This document shows positions 1 to 7,687 of a stretch of 64,000 bases of DNA, piece by piece. Both the position numbers and the translations under genes were made by a program. The DNA is taken from contig CAVYZX010000026.1 in NCBI GenBank assembly GCA_963773035.1, forward strand, positions 1 to 64,000, given 5' to 3'. This stretch comes from CAVRXZ01 sp963773035 (GTDB taxonomy: Bacteria; Acidobacteriota; Vicinamibacteria; Vicinamibacterales; CAVVIG01). Below the pieces are notes generated by a model. It did no database searches, was not told the origin of the DNA, and saw only the letters and a program-made list of their open reading frames with translations. Numbering within the stretch: the first letter of the stretch is position 1; the number at the start of each line of letters is the position of its first letter.

Positions 1-287
1 TGTTGGGCACACAGGCGCAGCATCCGAGGGAGCTTTTTTCAGGAGGCGTCGTGGTCCGTGTGATCACCTGCTGCGTTCAGAACAGCGTTTGACCATTCGG
101 ATCAGGCGCGGTTTTCGCACGGACTACTGGCGTCGGCGGTTGCGGCTGGTTCTGACCACCAAAAGTGTGTACGAGATCTCGGAACGGAAACGCGGATAGG
201 TAATGCGCAAATGTGTGCAACGCCGAAGAGTCCTTTGCGCAAGACTTCCTCATCGTGGCGCATCCACACGCATTCTGGGGGGCACCA

Positions 288-509
288 ATGAATATCTGGA
301 CCGAGTTCAAGAACGCGATTCTGCCGTGGCTTCTGGCAAGTGCTGCCGTCGCGTTCCTGATCGCCGAACATCGACGGACCACGAGTGCGCTGCTCGACGC
401 GAATGCGCGTCTGGCGAATGCGGTTGAACAACAGGGCAAGGCGCTCGATGGCGTGCGCACGCTGCTATCGTCGCAGGGGTACACACTCCCCCCTTTAGCA
501 AAGCCGTAG
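288..509 (+). CDS. Small single-pass membrane protein (possible holin or spanin-like)
   Basis: The protein has 73 residues. Residues about 8-27 form one hydrophobic segment (AILPWLLASAAVAFLIAEH) and the rest is an Ala/Leu-rich amphipathic stretch (about 30-62) that could form a coiled coil. I chose the ATG at 288 because it begins the compact membrane protein; an in-frame upstream extension to 213 adds a low-quality sequence. The next gene starts on a GTG that overlaps this stop codon by one base, so the two are probably translationally coupled. Because the partner is a peptidoglycan-type peptidase, a holin or spanin role is possible, but no family was recognised and the role is inferred from context only. 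Confidence 0.55.
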   Translation: MNIWTEFKNAILPWLLASAAVAFLIAEHRRTTSALLDANARLANAVEQQGKALDGVRTLLSSQGYTLPPLAKP

Positions 510-886
510 TGGTTCGCGGGCTGCGGGTACCGGTCACCCTCACGTCGCGCGAATCGCTACGGATGTTCGATCTCGCTAACATCTGGGCAACTCGAACCGG
601 CCAGGACGTCCGTCTCGTGTCGGCAAACGACCACGTCCACAGCCGGGGATCTGCCCACTATGCTGGCTTGGCGCTTGATTTCCAATCATCGGATCCGGAT
701 GCGCTTTCGATGGCGTTCCGGCTCGCCGGCTACCGCGTGCTCTGGAAGGTCCCTGGGCACTACGGACATGTGCACGTGGAGCAGGACGGATCGAACAGCG
801 GCTTGCCTTACGAACGGTCCTCAAATCAGGCGCTCAGTCGAGCGGCGATGACGCGGCCACGAGCCGGCGTGCGAGTGGGTGGGTGA
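509..886 (+). CDS. M15-like (D-Ala-D-Ala carboxypeptidase fold) peptidase
   Basis: The 125-residue protein carries the zinc-site pattern of M15-type peptidases: S-x-H-x2-G-x-A-x-D at residues 48-57 (H50, D57) and H-x-H at 87-89 (GHYGHVHVE). Families with this fold cut peptide bonds in peptidoglycan, either as carboxypeptidases or as phage endolysins. It starts with GTG overlapping the previous stop. No signal peptide is visible, which would fit export by a holin-like partner. The C-terminal 25 residues are Arg/Gly-rich and probably disordered. It is short for a stand-alone carboxypeptidase and closer to phage endolysin catalytic domains. Substrate is inferred from fold only. Confidence 0.65.
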   Translation: MVRGLRVPVTLTSRESLRMFDLANIWATRTGQDVRLVSANDHVHSRGSAHYAGLALDFQSSDPDALSMAFRLAGYRVLWKVPGHYGHVHVEQDGSNSGLPYERSSNQALSRAAMTRPRAGVRVGG

Positions 887-933
887 TAAGGGTCAGAGGT
901 CCCGTCTTGGCGGGACCACTGTGTTGCCGCTTG

Positions 934-1692
934 TTACCGCTGCTGGAGTACGGGCTGGTCGAGCCACTCTTGGAAGCGGATCTCGCCGAGTCGCGCGTCG
1001 CCGGCAGGAATCAGCGAGCGCTCGCCGAGTTCGGCCCCGAAATACCGCGCGTGCGGGTCAACGACCACCTCGCGGGGGTCGTTGCGCGCGCTGAGGCCCT
1101 GACGGATCAGTTCATCGAAACGGAACTGTTGGGGGCCGGCCACTTCAACCGTGCCATTCACTGGCGCGCCCACGGCGATCCTGTCGACCGCCTTGGCGAC
1201 GTCGTCAGCCGCCATGGGCTGAATGAGTACAGGTGGCAGCCGAACCGTCGTTCCGTCAGTGGCTTCATCAGCGATGCGCTTGACGAACTCGAAGAACTGC
1301 GTCGCGTGAACGATCGAGTACGGAATCCCGGCACCCTTGATCAGCGTTTCCTGCGCGTTCTTCGCTCGGAGGTAGCCACTGTCGGGTATACGCTCGGTTC
1401 CCACCACGGACAGCGCGACGTAATGCCTCACACCGGCTGCTTCCGCGTACTTGAGAAGGTTGCGCGTCGATGTGGTAAAGAACTCCATCACGGCCGTGTC
1501 CTCGAACGAAGGAGAATTCGAGACGTCGACGACGACCGACGCGCCCTGAAGCGCCTCAGCCAGGCCCTGGCCAGTGAGGGTGTTGACACCCGTGTCTGGC
1601 GATGCCGGCACGGCCTCATGGCCGTGTTCCCTCAGTCTAGTCACGAGCTTCGATCCAATGAGCCCGGTGCCGCCGATAATGACGAGTTTCAT
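934..1692 (-). CDS. NmrA-like SDR family NAD(P)-binding oxidoreductase
   Basis: This is a 252-residue atypical short-chain dehydrogenase. The N-terminal Rossmann motif GGTGLIGSKLV (about residues 7-17) binds NAD(P). It has the family's VVDVSNSPSFED and RHYVALSVVG blocks but no classical YxxxK pair, as in the NmrA/SDR_a5 group. The start is ATG 1692, preceded by an AAAGGGAC ribosome site; a 49-residue upstream extension has no coding character. It lies just downstream of, and co-oriented with, an ECF41-like sigma gene. ECF41 factors are typically found beside carboxymuconolactone decarboxylase, oxidoreductase or epimerase (COE) genes, so it is a likely target. A truncated paralogue lies at 7166. 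Confidence 0.85.
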   Translation of the reverse strand: MKLVIIGGTGLIGSKLVTRLREHGHEAVPASPDTGVNTLTGQGLAEALQGASVVVDVSNSPSFEDTAVMEFFTTSTRNLLKYAEAAGVRHYVALSVVGTERIPDSGYLRAKNAQETLIKGAGIPYSIVHATQFFEFVKRIADEATDGTTVRLPPVLIQPMAADDVAKAVDRIAVGAPVNGTVEVAGPQQFRFDELIRQGLSARNDPREVVVDPHARYFGAELGERSLIPAGDARLGEIRFQEWLDQPVLQQR

Positions 1693-1823
1693 GATGATGT
1701 CCCTTTCTGTGTATCGCTGATTCAATACCGTGAAGTGTGTGTCGATATATGACCGAGCGGCAGTCCGTACTGTGACAGACGGAAGGAGTCGCGCCAGAAA
1801 CTTGAAGTTGACGAGCGCTGCCT

Positions 1824-2540
1824 CTACAGCGCGCACCAATCCTCTGACGTCGAAACGACGTCCGAGGCAAACAGACTCTCGAGCCTCGCGAGCTCACCCG
1901 TCCTCGCCGCGGCAACGAACGCATTGAGCAGGCGCCGCTGCTTGGCCGGACTCACGGGCGCGCGCCGTCTTCCCGACACATGCTCCCGCGCTCTGGTGAC
2001 GACCTGCCGCGCGTTGGCTTCTTCGACCCGAAGGATGTCTGCAATCTTCCGGTAGGGATAGTTGAAGGCCTCTCGAAGCACGTACGCCGCGCGCTCGGTT
2101 GGCGAGAGCTTCTCCAGCAGAAGCAGCACCGCTGAGTTCAATGCCTCGCCCCGCTCGGTCCCCAAGCCCGGATCGGCGCTGGTGTCGACCGGCTCCGGCA
2201 GCCATGGGCCGGCACAAGTCTCTCTGCGCGCGCGAGCGGACTGGAGCACGTTGATCGCGAGTCGCGTGGTCGCCGTGACCAGGAAGGCCAGCGGATTGCG
2301 GACCGGGCTCCGATCAGTGGTCTGCCACCGAACCCAGACGTCCTGGACGATGTCCTCGGCCTCCGTCGCGCTGCCCAACATCCGACAGGCAATGCCAAAC
2401 AGTCGCGGCCGGGCGCGTAGAAATGCCGAGAGGCCATCATCAGGGCCGGTCGCGCTGGGCGCGGCGTGCTTGCTGTCGCCGGCGTGCGAGTCGTTCACCC
2501 TCGACAAATGCTGAGATGGAACACCAAGGGCAGTTGCCAT
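1824..2540 (-). CDS. ECF41-type (SigJ-like) RNA polymerase sigma factor, C-terminally truncated
   Basis: The 238-residue product contains sigma region 2 (about residues 36-100, with AEDIVQDVWVRWQ), the ECF41 hallmark WLPEP at 113-117, and region 4 (about 138-190, LSPTERAAYVLREAFNYPYRKIA). Only the first helix of the usual SnoaL-like C-terminal domain remains (LLNAFVAAARTGELARLESLF); the frame ends soon after ASDVV. The conserved DGGGR and NPDKL motifs of that domain are absent. Full-length relatives are close to 280-300 residues. I used ATG 2540, which has GGAGACC upstream. The downstream SDR fits the usual ECF41 neighbourhood. The missing domain controls activity in this group, so this copy may be deregulated or dead. 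Confidence 0.8.
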   Translation of the reverse strand: MATALGVPSQHLSRVNDSHAGDSKHAAPSATGPDDGLSAFLRARPRLFGIACRMLGSATEAEDIVQDVWVRWQTTDRSPVRNPLAFLVTATTRLAINVLQSARARRETCAGPWLPEPVDTSADPGLGTERGEALNSAVLLLLEKLSPTERAAYVLREAFNYPYRKIADILRVEEANARQVVTRAREHVSGRRRAPVSPAKQRRLLNAFVAAARTGELARLESLFASDVVSTSEDWCAL

Positions 2541-2830
2541 GCCGGTCTCCGTTGCGCTGCAAATCAGATCGTCCGCCTTGAACAGACAGAGACATCGCAA
2601 TGTAGACGCCAACAGAGAGCATCAAAAACCACGCGTTTTGCACAGGGAGGGCCACGAGATCTCATGGAGCACGAGTTTTCGTGGCCGCGCGACCGAGCTG
2701 TGTATTGGGCCGGCGGGCATTGAGACCCAAAATGTTACTGGACAATGGATGCTGAGAAATGCATCCTCGTTGGAACTGCTAGCTGAAGGAATGCGTCGCG
2801 CCCTCGATTTCGAGAATCACGCCGTGCGCT
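2541..2830. other. Intergenic stretch with no supported gene
   Basis: The region upstream of the ECF41-like gene holds no open frame with coding character on either strand. It runs into the decayed helix-turn-helix fragment that follows. It may contain the sigma gene promoter, but I see no recognisable -35/-10 pair. Confidence 0.4.
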
Positions 2831-2960
2831 TTGAAGCTCTGCAGGAACTCGCGGTCCGTATCTCGGGCGCTGGCGGCGCCGCCGAGCTGCTTGGTATCAA
2901 TCCGACGCGCTTGCGTCGCGTCTGCGTGCCCTCAAAATCACACCGCCGAAGCCTCGCTGA
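2831..2960 (+). pseudogene. Decayed C-terminal Fis-type HTH of a sigma-54-dependent regulator
   Basis: Translation across this stretch gives ISGAGGAAELLGINPT, then after a one-base shift near 2908 it gives SRLRALKITPPKPR and a TGA at 2958-2960. Together these match the classic Fis-family recognition helix that ends NorR/FhlA-type activators (GGAAELLGINPTTLxSRLRALGI pattern). The rest of the activator (AAA+ domain) is absent upstream. The shift is consistent with loss of one base in ACG-CTT. This is a remnant, not a functional gene. Confidence 0.6.
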
Positions 2961-2987
2961 ATCGCACGGCATGCCGCGCTCCGTCGC

Positions 2988-3917
2988 CTAACGTCCTTTG
3001 GCCTGCTGCCCATGTAGATCGGTGGCAAAGAGGCCGTTGATCTCGGCGTACGGCACCAGGCCCGCCAGTCCGGCGAAGCTGCCCTCCGACTTCAACGTCT
3101 GGGCGGCGCGCACGAAACCCGTCCATGCCGCCAGCGCCAGCGCACCGCCGACGCTGATGCGTCGCACGCCGAGCGCCGCAATCTCTCCGACACCCAGGCC
3201 AATGTCCCGGACCACTAGGAGGTTGAGCGGCTTCGGGGCAACCGCCTCGACGAGCGCCTTGATTTCCGCCGGGTTCTGTGGACCCGGGGCGAAGAGCACG
3301 TCGGCCCCCGCCGCCGCGTACGCCTCCAGGCGTCGTACTGTTTCGGGGAAGGGATCGGGATGGCCGACGTGGTAACACTCGGCTCTCGCGGTCAGCAGCA
3401 CGTCATTGCCGGATCGATCGATCGCCTGTCGCGCGGCGCGGACGCGCTCGATTGCGATTGGCAGCTCGTACAGAGGCGACGCCGGATCGCCAGTGGCGTC
3501 CTCGATCGACAGGCCCGCAACGCCCGTTGCGACGCACTGAGCGACGCTCTCGGCCACGTCTTCCGGCCCCAGTCCATACCCGGACATGAAGTCGGCGCTC
3601 ACCGGAAGATCGACTGCAGCCGTGATGCTTGCGATGTAAGCAAGGCTCCGATCGCGACTGATGACCGCATCGTCGCCTGAATCGGGCAACCCCTGCGAGA
3701 ACGCAAAGCCGGCGCTGGTCGTCGCCAAAGCCGGGAATCCCAGGTGCTGAAGGTACCGCGCGGAGCCCACATCCCACGGGTTCGGAATCACGAAACATCC
3801 TCGCTCATGGAGCACGCGAAAGGCTTTGCGCCGCGCGGCCAACGCGGCTTGCGACGTCGCGTCATGCGCGCCCGCAACGAGACTGGGTACCGACGTTGAT
3901 GAGGTAGACAAGCTCAT
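2988..3917 (-). CDS. Isocitrate lyase / PEP mutase superfamily protein
   Basis: The 309-residue protein belongs to the PEP mutase/2-methylisocitrate lyase superfamily of alpha/beta barrels that make or break C-C or P-C bonds next to carboxylates, using Mg2+. Visible signatures include FVIPNPWDVGSARYL near the N-terminus, the barrel segment PVSADFMSGYG, GLSIEDATG (Mg-binding region) and LLTARAECY. The KKCGH catalytic motif of true isocitrate lyases is missing, as usual in the PEP-mutase-like subgroup, so the substrate is unknown. ATG 3917 was chosen because the upstream 25 codons lack family similarity. The gene is transcribed away from the chloroperoxidase-like hydrolase, with 276 bp between them. 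Confidence 0.88.
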   Translation of the reverse strand: MSLSTSSTSVPSLVAGAHDATSQAALAARRKAFRVLHERGCFVIPNPWDVGSARYLQHLGFPALATTSAGFAFSQGLPDSGDDAVISRDRSLAYIASITAAVDLPVSADFMSGYGLGPEDVAESVAQCVATGVAGLSIEDATGDPASPLYELPIAIERVRAARQAIDRSGNDVLLTARAECYHVGHPDPFPETVRRLEAYAAAGADVLFAPGPQNPAEIKALVEAVAPKPLNLLVVRDIGLGVGEIAALGVRRISVGGALALAAWTGFVRAAQTLKSEGSFAGLAGLVPYAEINGLFATDLHGQQAKGR

Positions 3918-4193
3918 GGTGATGCTCCATAGCGAGCCGAATTGAGTGACCGCGGCAGCCGCGCGTTCCACTGTCGCCAGTACAGACCGCACGAGCTACT
4001 GTTCTGTGACACGTCGACAAATCGCGCTGTCACATCCCAACGTGATGCCCGGTCTTCACGAATGCCCGCCTCCGCTCTTCGAGCTTCGGCGAGGTCTCGC
4101 CGTAGCGTTGGCGAAGGCGGACACGCTCTGCGGCGACCGCACGGGCTGCAAGCAATCCCGCTTCGCAGGCAGACCCATTCAGGAGACACGCAC

Positions 4194-5033
4194 ATGAGCA
4201 CGATCACAGTGAAAGACGGTACGACGATCTATTACAAGGACTGGGGTAAAGGCCCGGTCGTCACACTCTCCCACGGATGGCCATTGAACTCCGATATGTG
4301 GGACGGCCAGATGTTGTTCCTCGCACAGCACGGCTTCCGAGTCGTGGCGCACGATCGTCGTGGCCATGGCCGATCCAGCCAGGCTTGGTCCGGAAACGAC
4401 ATGGACGGGTATGCCGACGATCTGGCGGCCGTGATCGAGGCCTTGGATCTCAAGGACATCACGATGGTGGGCCACTCGACTGGCGGCGGAGAAGTCGCGC
4501 GCTACATCGGACGGTACGGCACGAAGCGTCTGGTAAAGGCGGTCCTGATAGCCGCCGTGCCGCCGATCCTGTTGAAATCTGCGGCCAATCCGGAAGGACT
4601 TCCGATCGAAGTCTTTGACAGCTTGCGGAGCGGTTTGGCCAAGGACCGCTCGCAGGCCTACAAAGACTTCGCTCCCTTGTTCTTTGGCGCCAACAGACCT
4701 GGTGCGCAGGTGTCCCAAGGCACGCTGGATCAGTTCTGGCTCTGGAGCATGCAGGCCGGCCTCAAGAACTCGTACGACAGCATCAAGGCCTTTTCTGAAA
4801 CCGACTTCACAGAAGACCTCAAGAAGTTCGATATCCCGACCTTGGTCATGCACGGTGAGGACGACCAGATCGTGCCCGTCAAGGAATCGGCGAAGAAGTC
4901 AGCAAGGCTGATCAAAGGGGCCGTTGAAATCTACTATCCGGGCCTCCCGCACGGCCTCACCGCCACGCATGCCGACCTCGTCAACCGCGACCTGCTCGCG
5001 TTCTGTCAGCAAGGCAAACGGCAGGTCGCGTAA
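4194..5033 (+). CDS. Alpha/beta hydrolase, cofactor-free chloroperoxidase type
   Basis: The 279-residue protein resembles non-heme chloroperoxidases and aryl esterases. The nucleophile elbow GHSTGGG places Ser95, HGEDDQIVP at 220-228 carries the acid residue, and LPHGL carries His253. The oxyanion segment SHGWPLNSDMWDGQ is typical of the chloroperoxidase subgroup. Start ATG 4194 has AGGAG eight bases upstream, so the longer upstream frame is unlikely. These enzymes hydrolyse esters and can form peracids with peroxide; the natural substrate is not predictable. No signal peptide is present, so it acts in the cytoplasm. Confidence 0.9.
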   Translation: MSTITVKDGTTIYYKDWGKGPVVTLSHGWPLNSDMWDGQMLFLAQHGFRVVAHDRRGHGRSSQAWSGNDMDGYADDLAAVIEALDLKDITMVGHSTGGGEVARYIGRYGTKRLVKAVLIAAVPPILLKSAANPEGLPIEVFDSLRSGLAKDRSQAYKDFAPLFFGANRPGAQVSQGTLDQFWLWSMQAGLKNSYDSIKAFSETDFTEDLKKFDIPTLVMHGEDDQIVPVKESAKKSARLIKGAVEIYYPGLPHGLTATHADLVNRDLLAFCQQGKRQVA

Positions 5034-5161
5034 ATCCGCATCGGGGGGGAGGGCCACGGGGACGCATCCCGCCCTCTCCACCATTCGGCGTCCACTGAGG
5101 CTCGCGAAAGATGTCCGGGCGGGAGGGGCAGGAGGGGCAGGAAGGGAACGAGCGCAGCAAC

Positions 5162-5480
5162 GAATCCGCATCGGTCGGACGCCATTCCAGTCGATCGAGA
5201 TCGTGTCGCCTGTCGGACCGGATTGCGGCGTGTCGCCGCGACGATAGCGCCGGCCAAGCTTGAGCTCCTGAAAACGATAATAGTGCGCGACCTGCTCGCG
5301 GTCGGGATGAATGTCGTCGTGGTCTCCATCCCACACCTCGACATATGCGGGCGCCCACTGCAGATGCTCCTGCAGGCTCTCGAGCGTGGCGATGCGGGCA
5401 AACGAAGAAGCCGCCGCCTTGAAGGGGGCCACCGAGATGCCCGACATCCCCCGCACGCCACGGCCCTCTCTGCTGTCCAT
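5162..5480 (-). pseudogene. Ferritin-like (PF12902-type) gene with internal deletion
   Basis: The frame opens with a good ribosome site (GGAGAGGGAG) at ATG 5480. It encodes the first-helix signature IATLESLQEHLQWA of the ferritin-like family found in VioB-type proteins. It then jumps to the family C-terminus, DGDHDDIHPDREQVAHYYRF followed by GRRYRRGDTPQSGPTG and DWNGVRPM. The central couple of hundred residues, which carry most of the metal-binding helices, are missing, so the reading frame is a deletion scar. After VRPM the frame continues without family character to 4899, antisense to the end of the hydrolase gene. Confidence 0.6.
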
Positions 5481-5635
5481 GGTCTTCTCCCTCTCCGCTG
5501 TGTCGCGCAAGGAAGACCGACCGACGCCGCGACATGTGACATGTGTCGCGTGGCCCAGATAGTTGTCACATCGGGACATGCTGCTCGGTCCTACCAGCAC
5601 GAAGTCCTGTTGTCACGAGAGATGAGGAGGAGGAG

Positions 5636-6496
5636 ATGACCATCGCAACCACCGAGCGAACCATCACCGGGCACGAGGAAGCGCAGATCGAGCGCGCGAA
5701 CGCCTCGAGCGCCACACCGGTTGTCTTCGTTCACGGGCTCTGGCTGCTGCCGTCGAGCTGGGACCGCTGGGTGACGCTGTTCGAGGAGGCCGGCTATGTG
5801 GGGGTGACACCGGGCTGGCCCGACGATCCCGAGACCGTCGCCGAGGCCAGAGAGCACCCGGAGGTGGTCGCGGGCAAGGGGATCAGCGAGATTGCCGACT
5901 ACGAGGAGACGATCATCCGTCGCCTGGATCGGAAGCCCGTGATCATCGGCCACTCCTTCGGCGGCCTGCTGACCATGATTCTCGCCGGGCGCGGGCTCGC
6001 CGCCGCGTCGGTCGCGATCAGCCCGGCTCCGTTTCGCGGCGTGCTGCCGCTGCCGTTCTCGGCGCTGCGCACGGCTAGCGTCGCCCTGCGTAACCCCGCG
6101 AACTGGAACCGCGCGGTCCCGCTCAGCTACGAGCAGTTCCGCTACAGCTTCGCGAACGCGGTCGGCGAGGACGAGGCGAAGGAACTGTACCTCGGCTACT
6201 CCGTCCCCGGTGCTGGCGAGCCGCTCTTCCAGGCGGCGGCCGCGAACTTGAATCCGTGGTCAGAGGCGAAGGTCAACTCGACGGACCCGAAGCGGGGTCC
6301 GATGCTGATCGTCTCGGCCGACTCGGACCATACGGTCCCCTGGGCGATCGCGAACGCGTCCTACAAAAAGCAGAAGCGCAACAAGGGCGTGACCGAGATC
6401 GTCAAGATGCCGGGCCGCGGGCACGCGCTGACGATCGACGCCGGCTGGCGGGAGGTCGCCGAGAAGGCACTCGAGTTCGTCAAGCGGTTCGCGTGA
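5636..6496 (+). CDS. Alpha/beta hydrolase
   Basis: The 286-residue hydrolase has the nucleophile motif GHSFGG (Ser107), the acid loop SADSDHTVPW (about 227-236) and GRGHAL (His263). The HGLWLLPSSWDRW oxyanion segment and GWPDDPET block are shared with a subgroup often annotated as epoxide-hydrolase-like or lipase-like without known substrate. ATG 5636 follows GAGGAGGAG, an unusually strong ribosome site. The gene precedes an HD-domain gene 52 bases downstream on the same strand, so the two may be co-transcribed. No signal peptide. Confidence 0.88.
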   Translation: MTIATTERTITGHEEAQIERANASSATPVVFVHGLWLLPSSWDRWVTLFEEAGYVGVTPGWPDDPETVAEAREHPEVVAGKGISEIADYEETIIRRLDRKPVIIGHSFGGLLTMILAGRGLAAASVAISPAPFRGVLPLPFSALRTASVALRNPANWNRAVPLSYEQFRYSFANAVGEDEAKELYLGYSVPGAGEPLFQAAAANLNPWSEAKVNSTDPKRGPMLIVSADSDHTVPWAIANASYKKQKRNKGVTEIVKMPGRGHALTIDAGWREVAEKALEFVKRFA

Positions 6497-6548
6497 TCGA
6501 TCTCGCGTCGACTGAGACCGGGCGCATAGCTGATGGAGTTGGACACCG

Positions 6549-7106
6549 ATGATGCAGTCTGTCGCCGGCCCCAGCCTCTTGACGAGCGTCCCGACGATCG
6601 ATGAGGTTCTGCACGATCATGCGTCCGAGTTGGGACACGACTTCATCGCCTATCGGAACCATGCGTACCGCGTTGTGAACCTGTGCGCCGCCATTGTGAA
6701 AGACCGTGTCGACCTCGAGAAGATCGCGGTCGCTGCTGTCTTCCACGACCTCGGGATCTGGACCAACAAGACGTTCGACTACATCGCGCCGTCCGTCGCG
6801 CTCGCACGCGAGTACCTCGCCGCCCACAATCGGGCGGCCTGGATCGCTGAGATCGAAAGGATGATCGCGGACCACCACAAGATCACGCCCTCCCACGCCA
6901 ATCACGACTCGCTCGTCGAGCCATTCCGACGAGCCGATTGGATCGACGTGACGCGCGGGCTGAGAACATTCGGGCTTCCACGTCCGTTGATCCGGTCGGT
7001 GCTCGCTGGTTGGCCGAGCGCCGGGTTTCATTGGCGCCTCGTGCAGCTGACTCTCGAAAGATTCCGCACGCATCCGCTGACGCCATTGCCGATGGTCAAG
7101 CTGTAA
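6549..7106 (+). CDS. HD domain-containing protein
   Basis: The 185-residue protein contains a metal-dependent phosphohydrolase HD domain: RNHAYR (His38), the HD pair FHDLGI (His66-Asp67) and DHHKI (His109-His110). Proteins of this small type often act on nucleotides or act as unassigned hydrolases. The C-terminus (VEPFRRADWIDVTRG) is typical of a family annotated only as HD domain protein. It follows the hydrolase closely on the same strand. Two adjacent ATG codons open the frame. Confidence 0.85.
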   Translation: MMQSVAGPSLLTSVPTIDEVLHDHASELGHDFIAYRNHAYRVVNLCAAIVKDRVDLEKIAVAAVFHDLGIWTNKTFDYIAPSVALAREYLAAHNRAAWIAEIERMIADHHKITPSHANHDSLVEPFRRADWIDVTRGLRTFGLPRPLIRSVLAGWPSAGFHWRLVQLTLERFRTHPLTPLPMVKL

Positions 7107-7165
7107 TCGCGACAGCTACGGAGGCATCGCTCGCCAGAACCCCCGAGCGCATGTGGAGGTGGACT

Positions 7166-7533
7166 ATGAAGATCGTCGTTGTTGGTGGCAGTGGGCTCAT
7201 CGGATCCAAGCTTGTCACGATGCTCACGGGTGACGGTCATGACGTCGTGGCGGCGTCACGTCGCTCGGGAGCCGACATTGTCACCGGCGAGGGTCTGGCC
7301 GAAGCCTTGACTGGTGCCTCGGTGGTTGTCGATGTCTCCTGTCGTTCCATCGCGCCAACGACGAACTCGCGACACGCTATCGCGTACCGCTCGTCCCATT
7401 TCTCCTGCTCGAATTATTCACGAATCCCGCCCTGACGCAGCGAGATCGCATTCACCCGAACGAAGCGGGCGCTCGCGCAATCGCTCGCCAGATCTGGCCG
7501 TACTTGCAGCCGCTGCTTCGACGAGCAGCGTGA
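7166..7533 (+). pseudogene. Chimeric scar: SDR N-terminus joined to arylesterase C-terminus
   Basis: ATG 7166 begins an NmrA-like SDR that closely parallels the gene at 934-1692 (MKIVVVGGSGLIGSKLV, EGLAEALTGASVVVDVS). At about 7337 similarity stops. From about 7345, in a different frame, the sequence encodes the C-terminus of an SGNH/GDSL arylesterase (TesA type): RYRVPLVPFLLLELFTNPAL, then the catalytic DxxH block RDRIHPNEAGARAIA and a natural stop at 7531. Both partners are incomplete, so this is a fusion left by a deletion of the intervening DNA. Neither half is likely to work. Confidence 0.7.
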
Positions 7534-7687
7534 TCCTCTCGATTCTCTCCGTGTCCATGTCGATCTAGCGGTCCTTCTTCTCACAATCCAACTGTCTCGG
7601 CAATCGCCGGTACTGGAACTCATCTGCAACACAGATCTCAAGCTGTCTGACAACAAGGCGGCCTTGAGATTGCAGACAGTACCTCGC

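Noticed and set aside
883..1752. Long plus-strand open frame
   Set aside because: It is antisense to the SDR gene; its sequence is Arg-rich with no domain, and the SDR frame explains the codon pattern.
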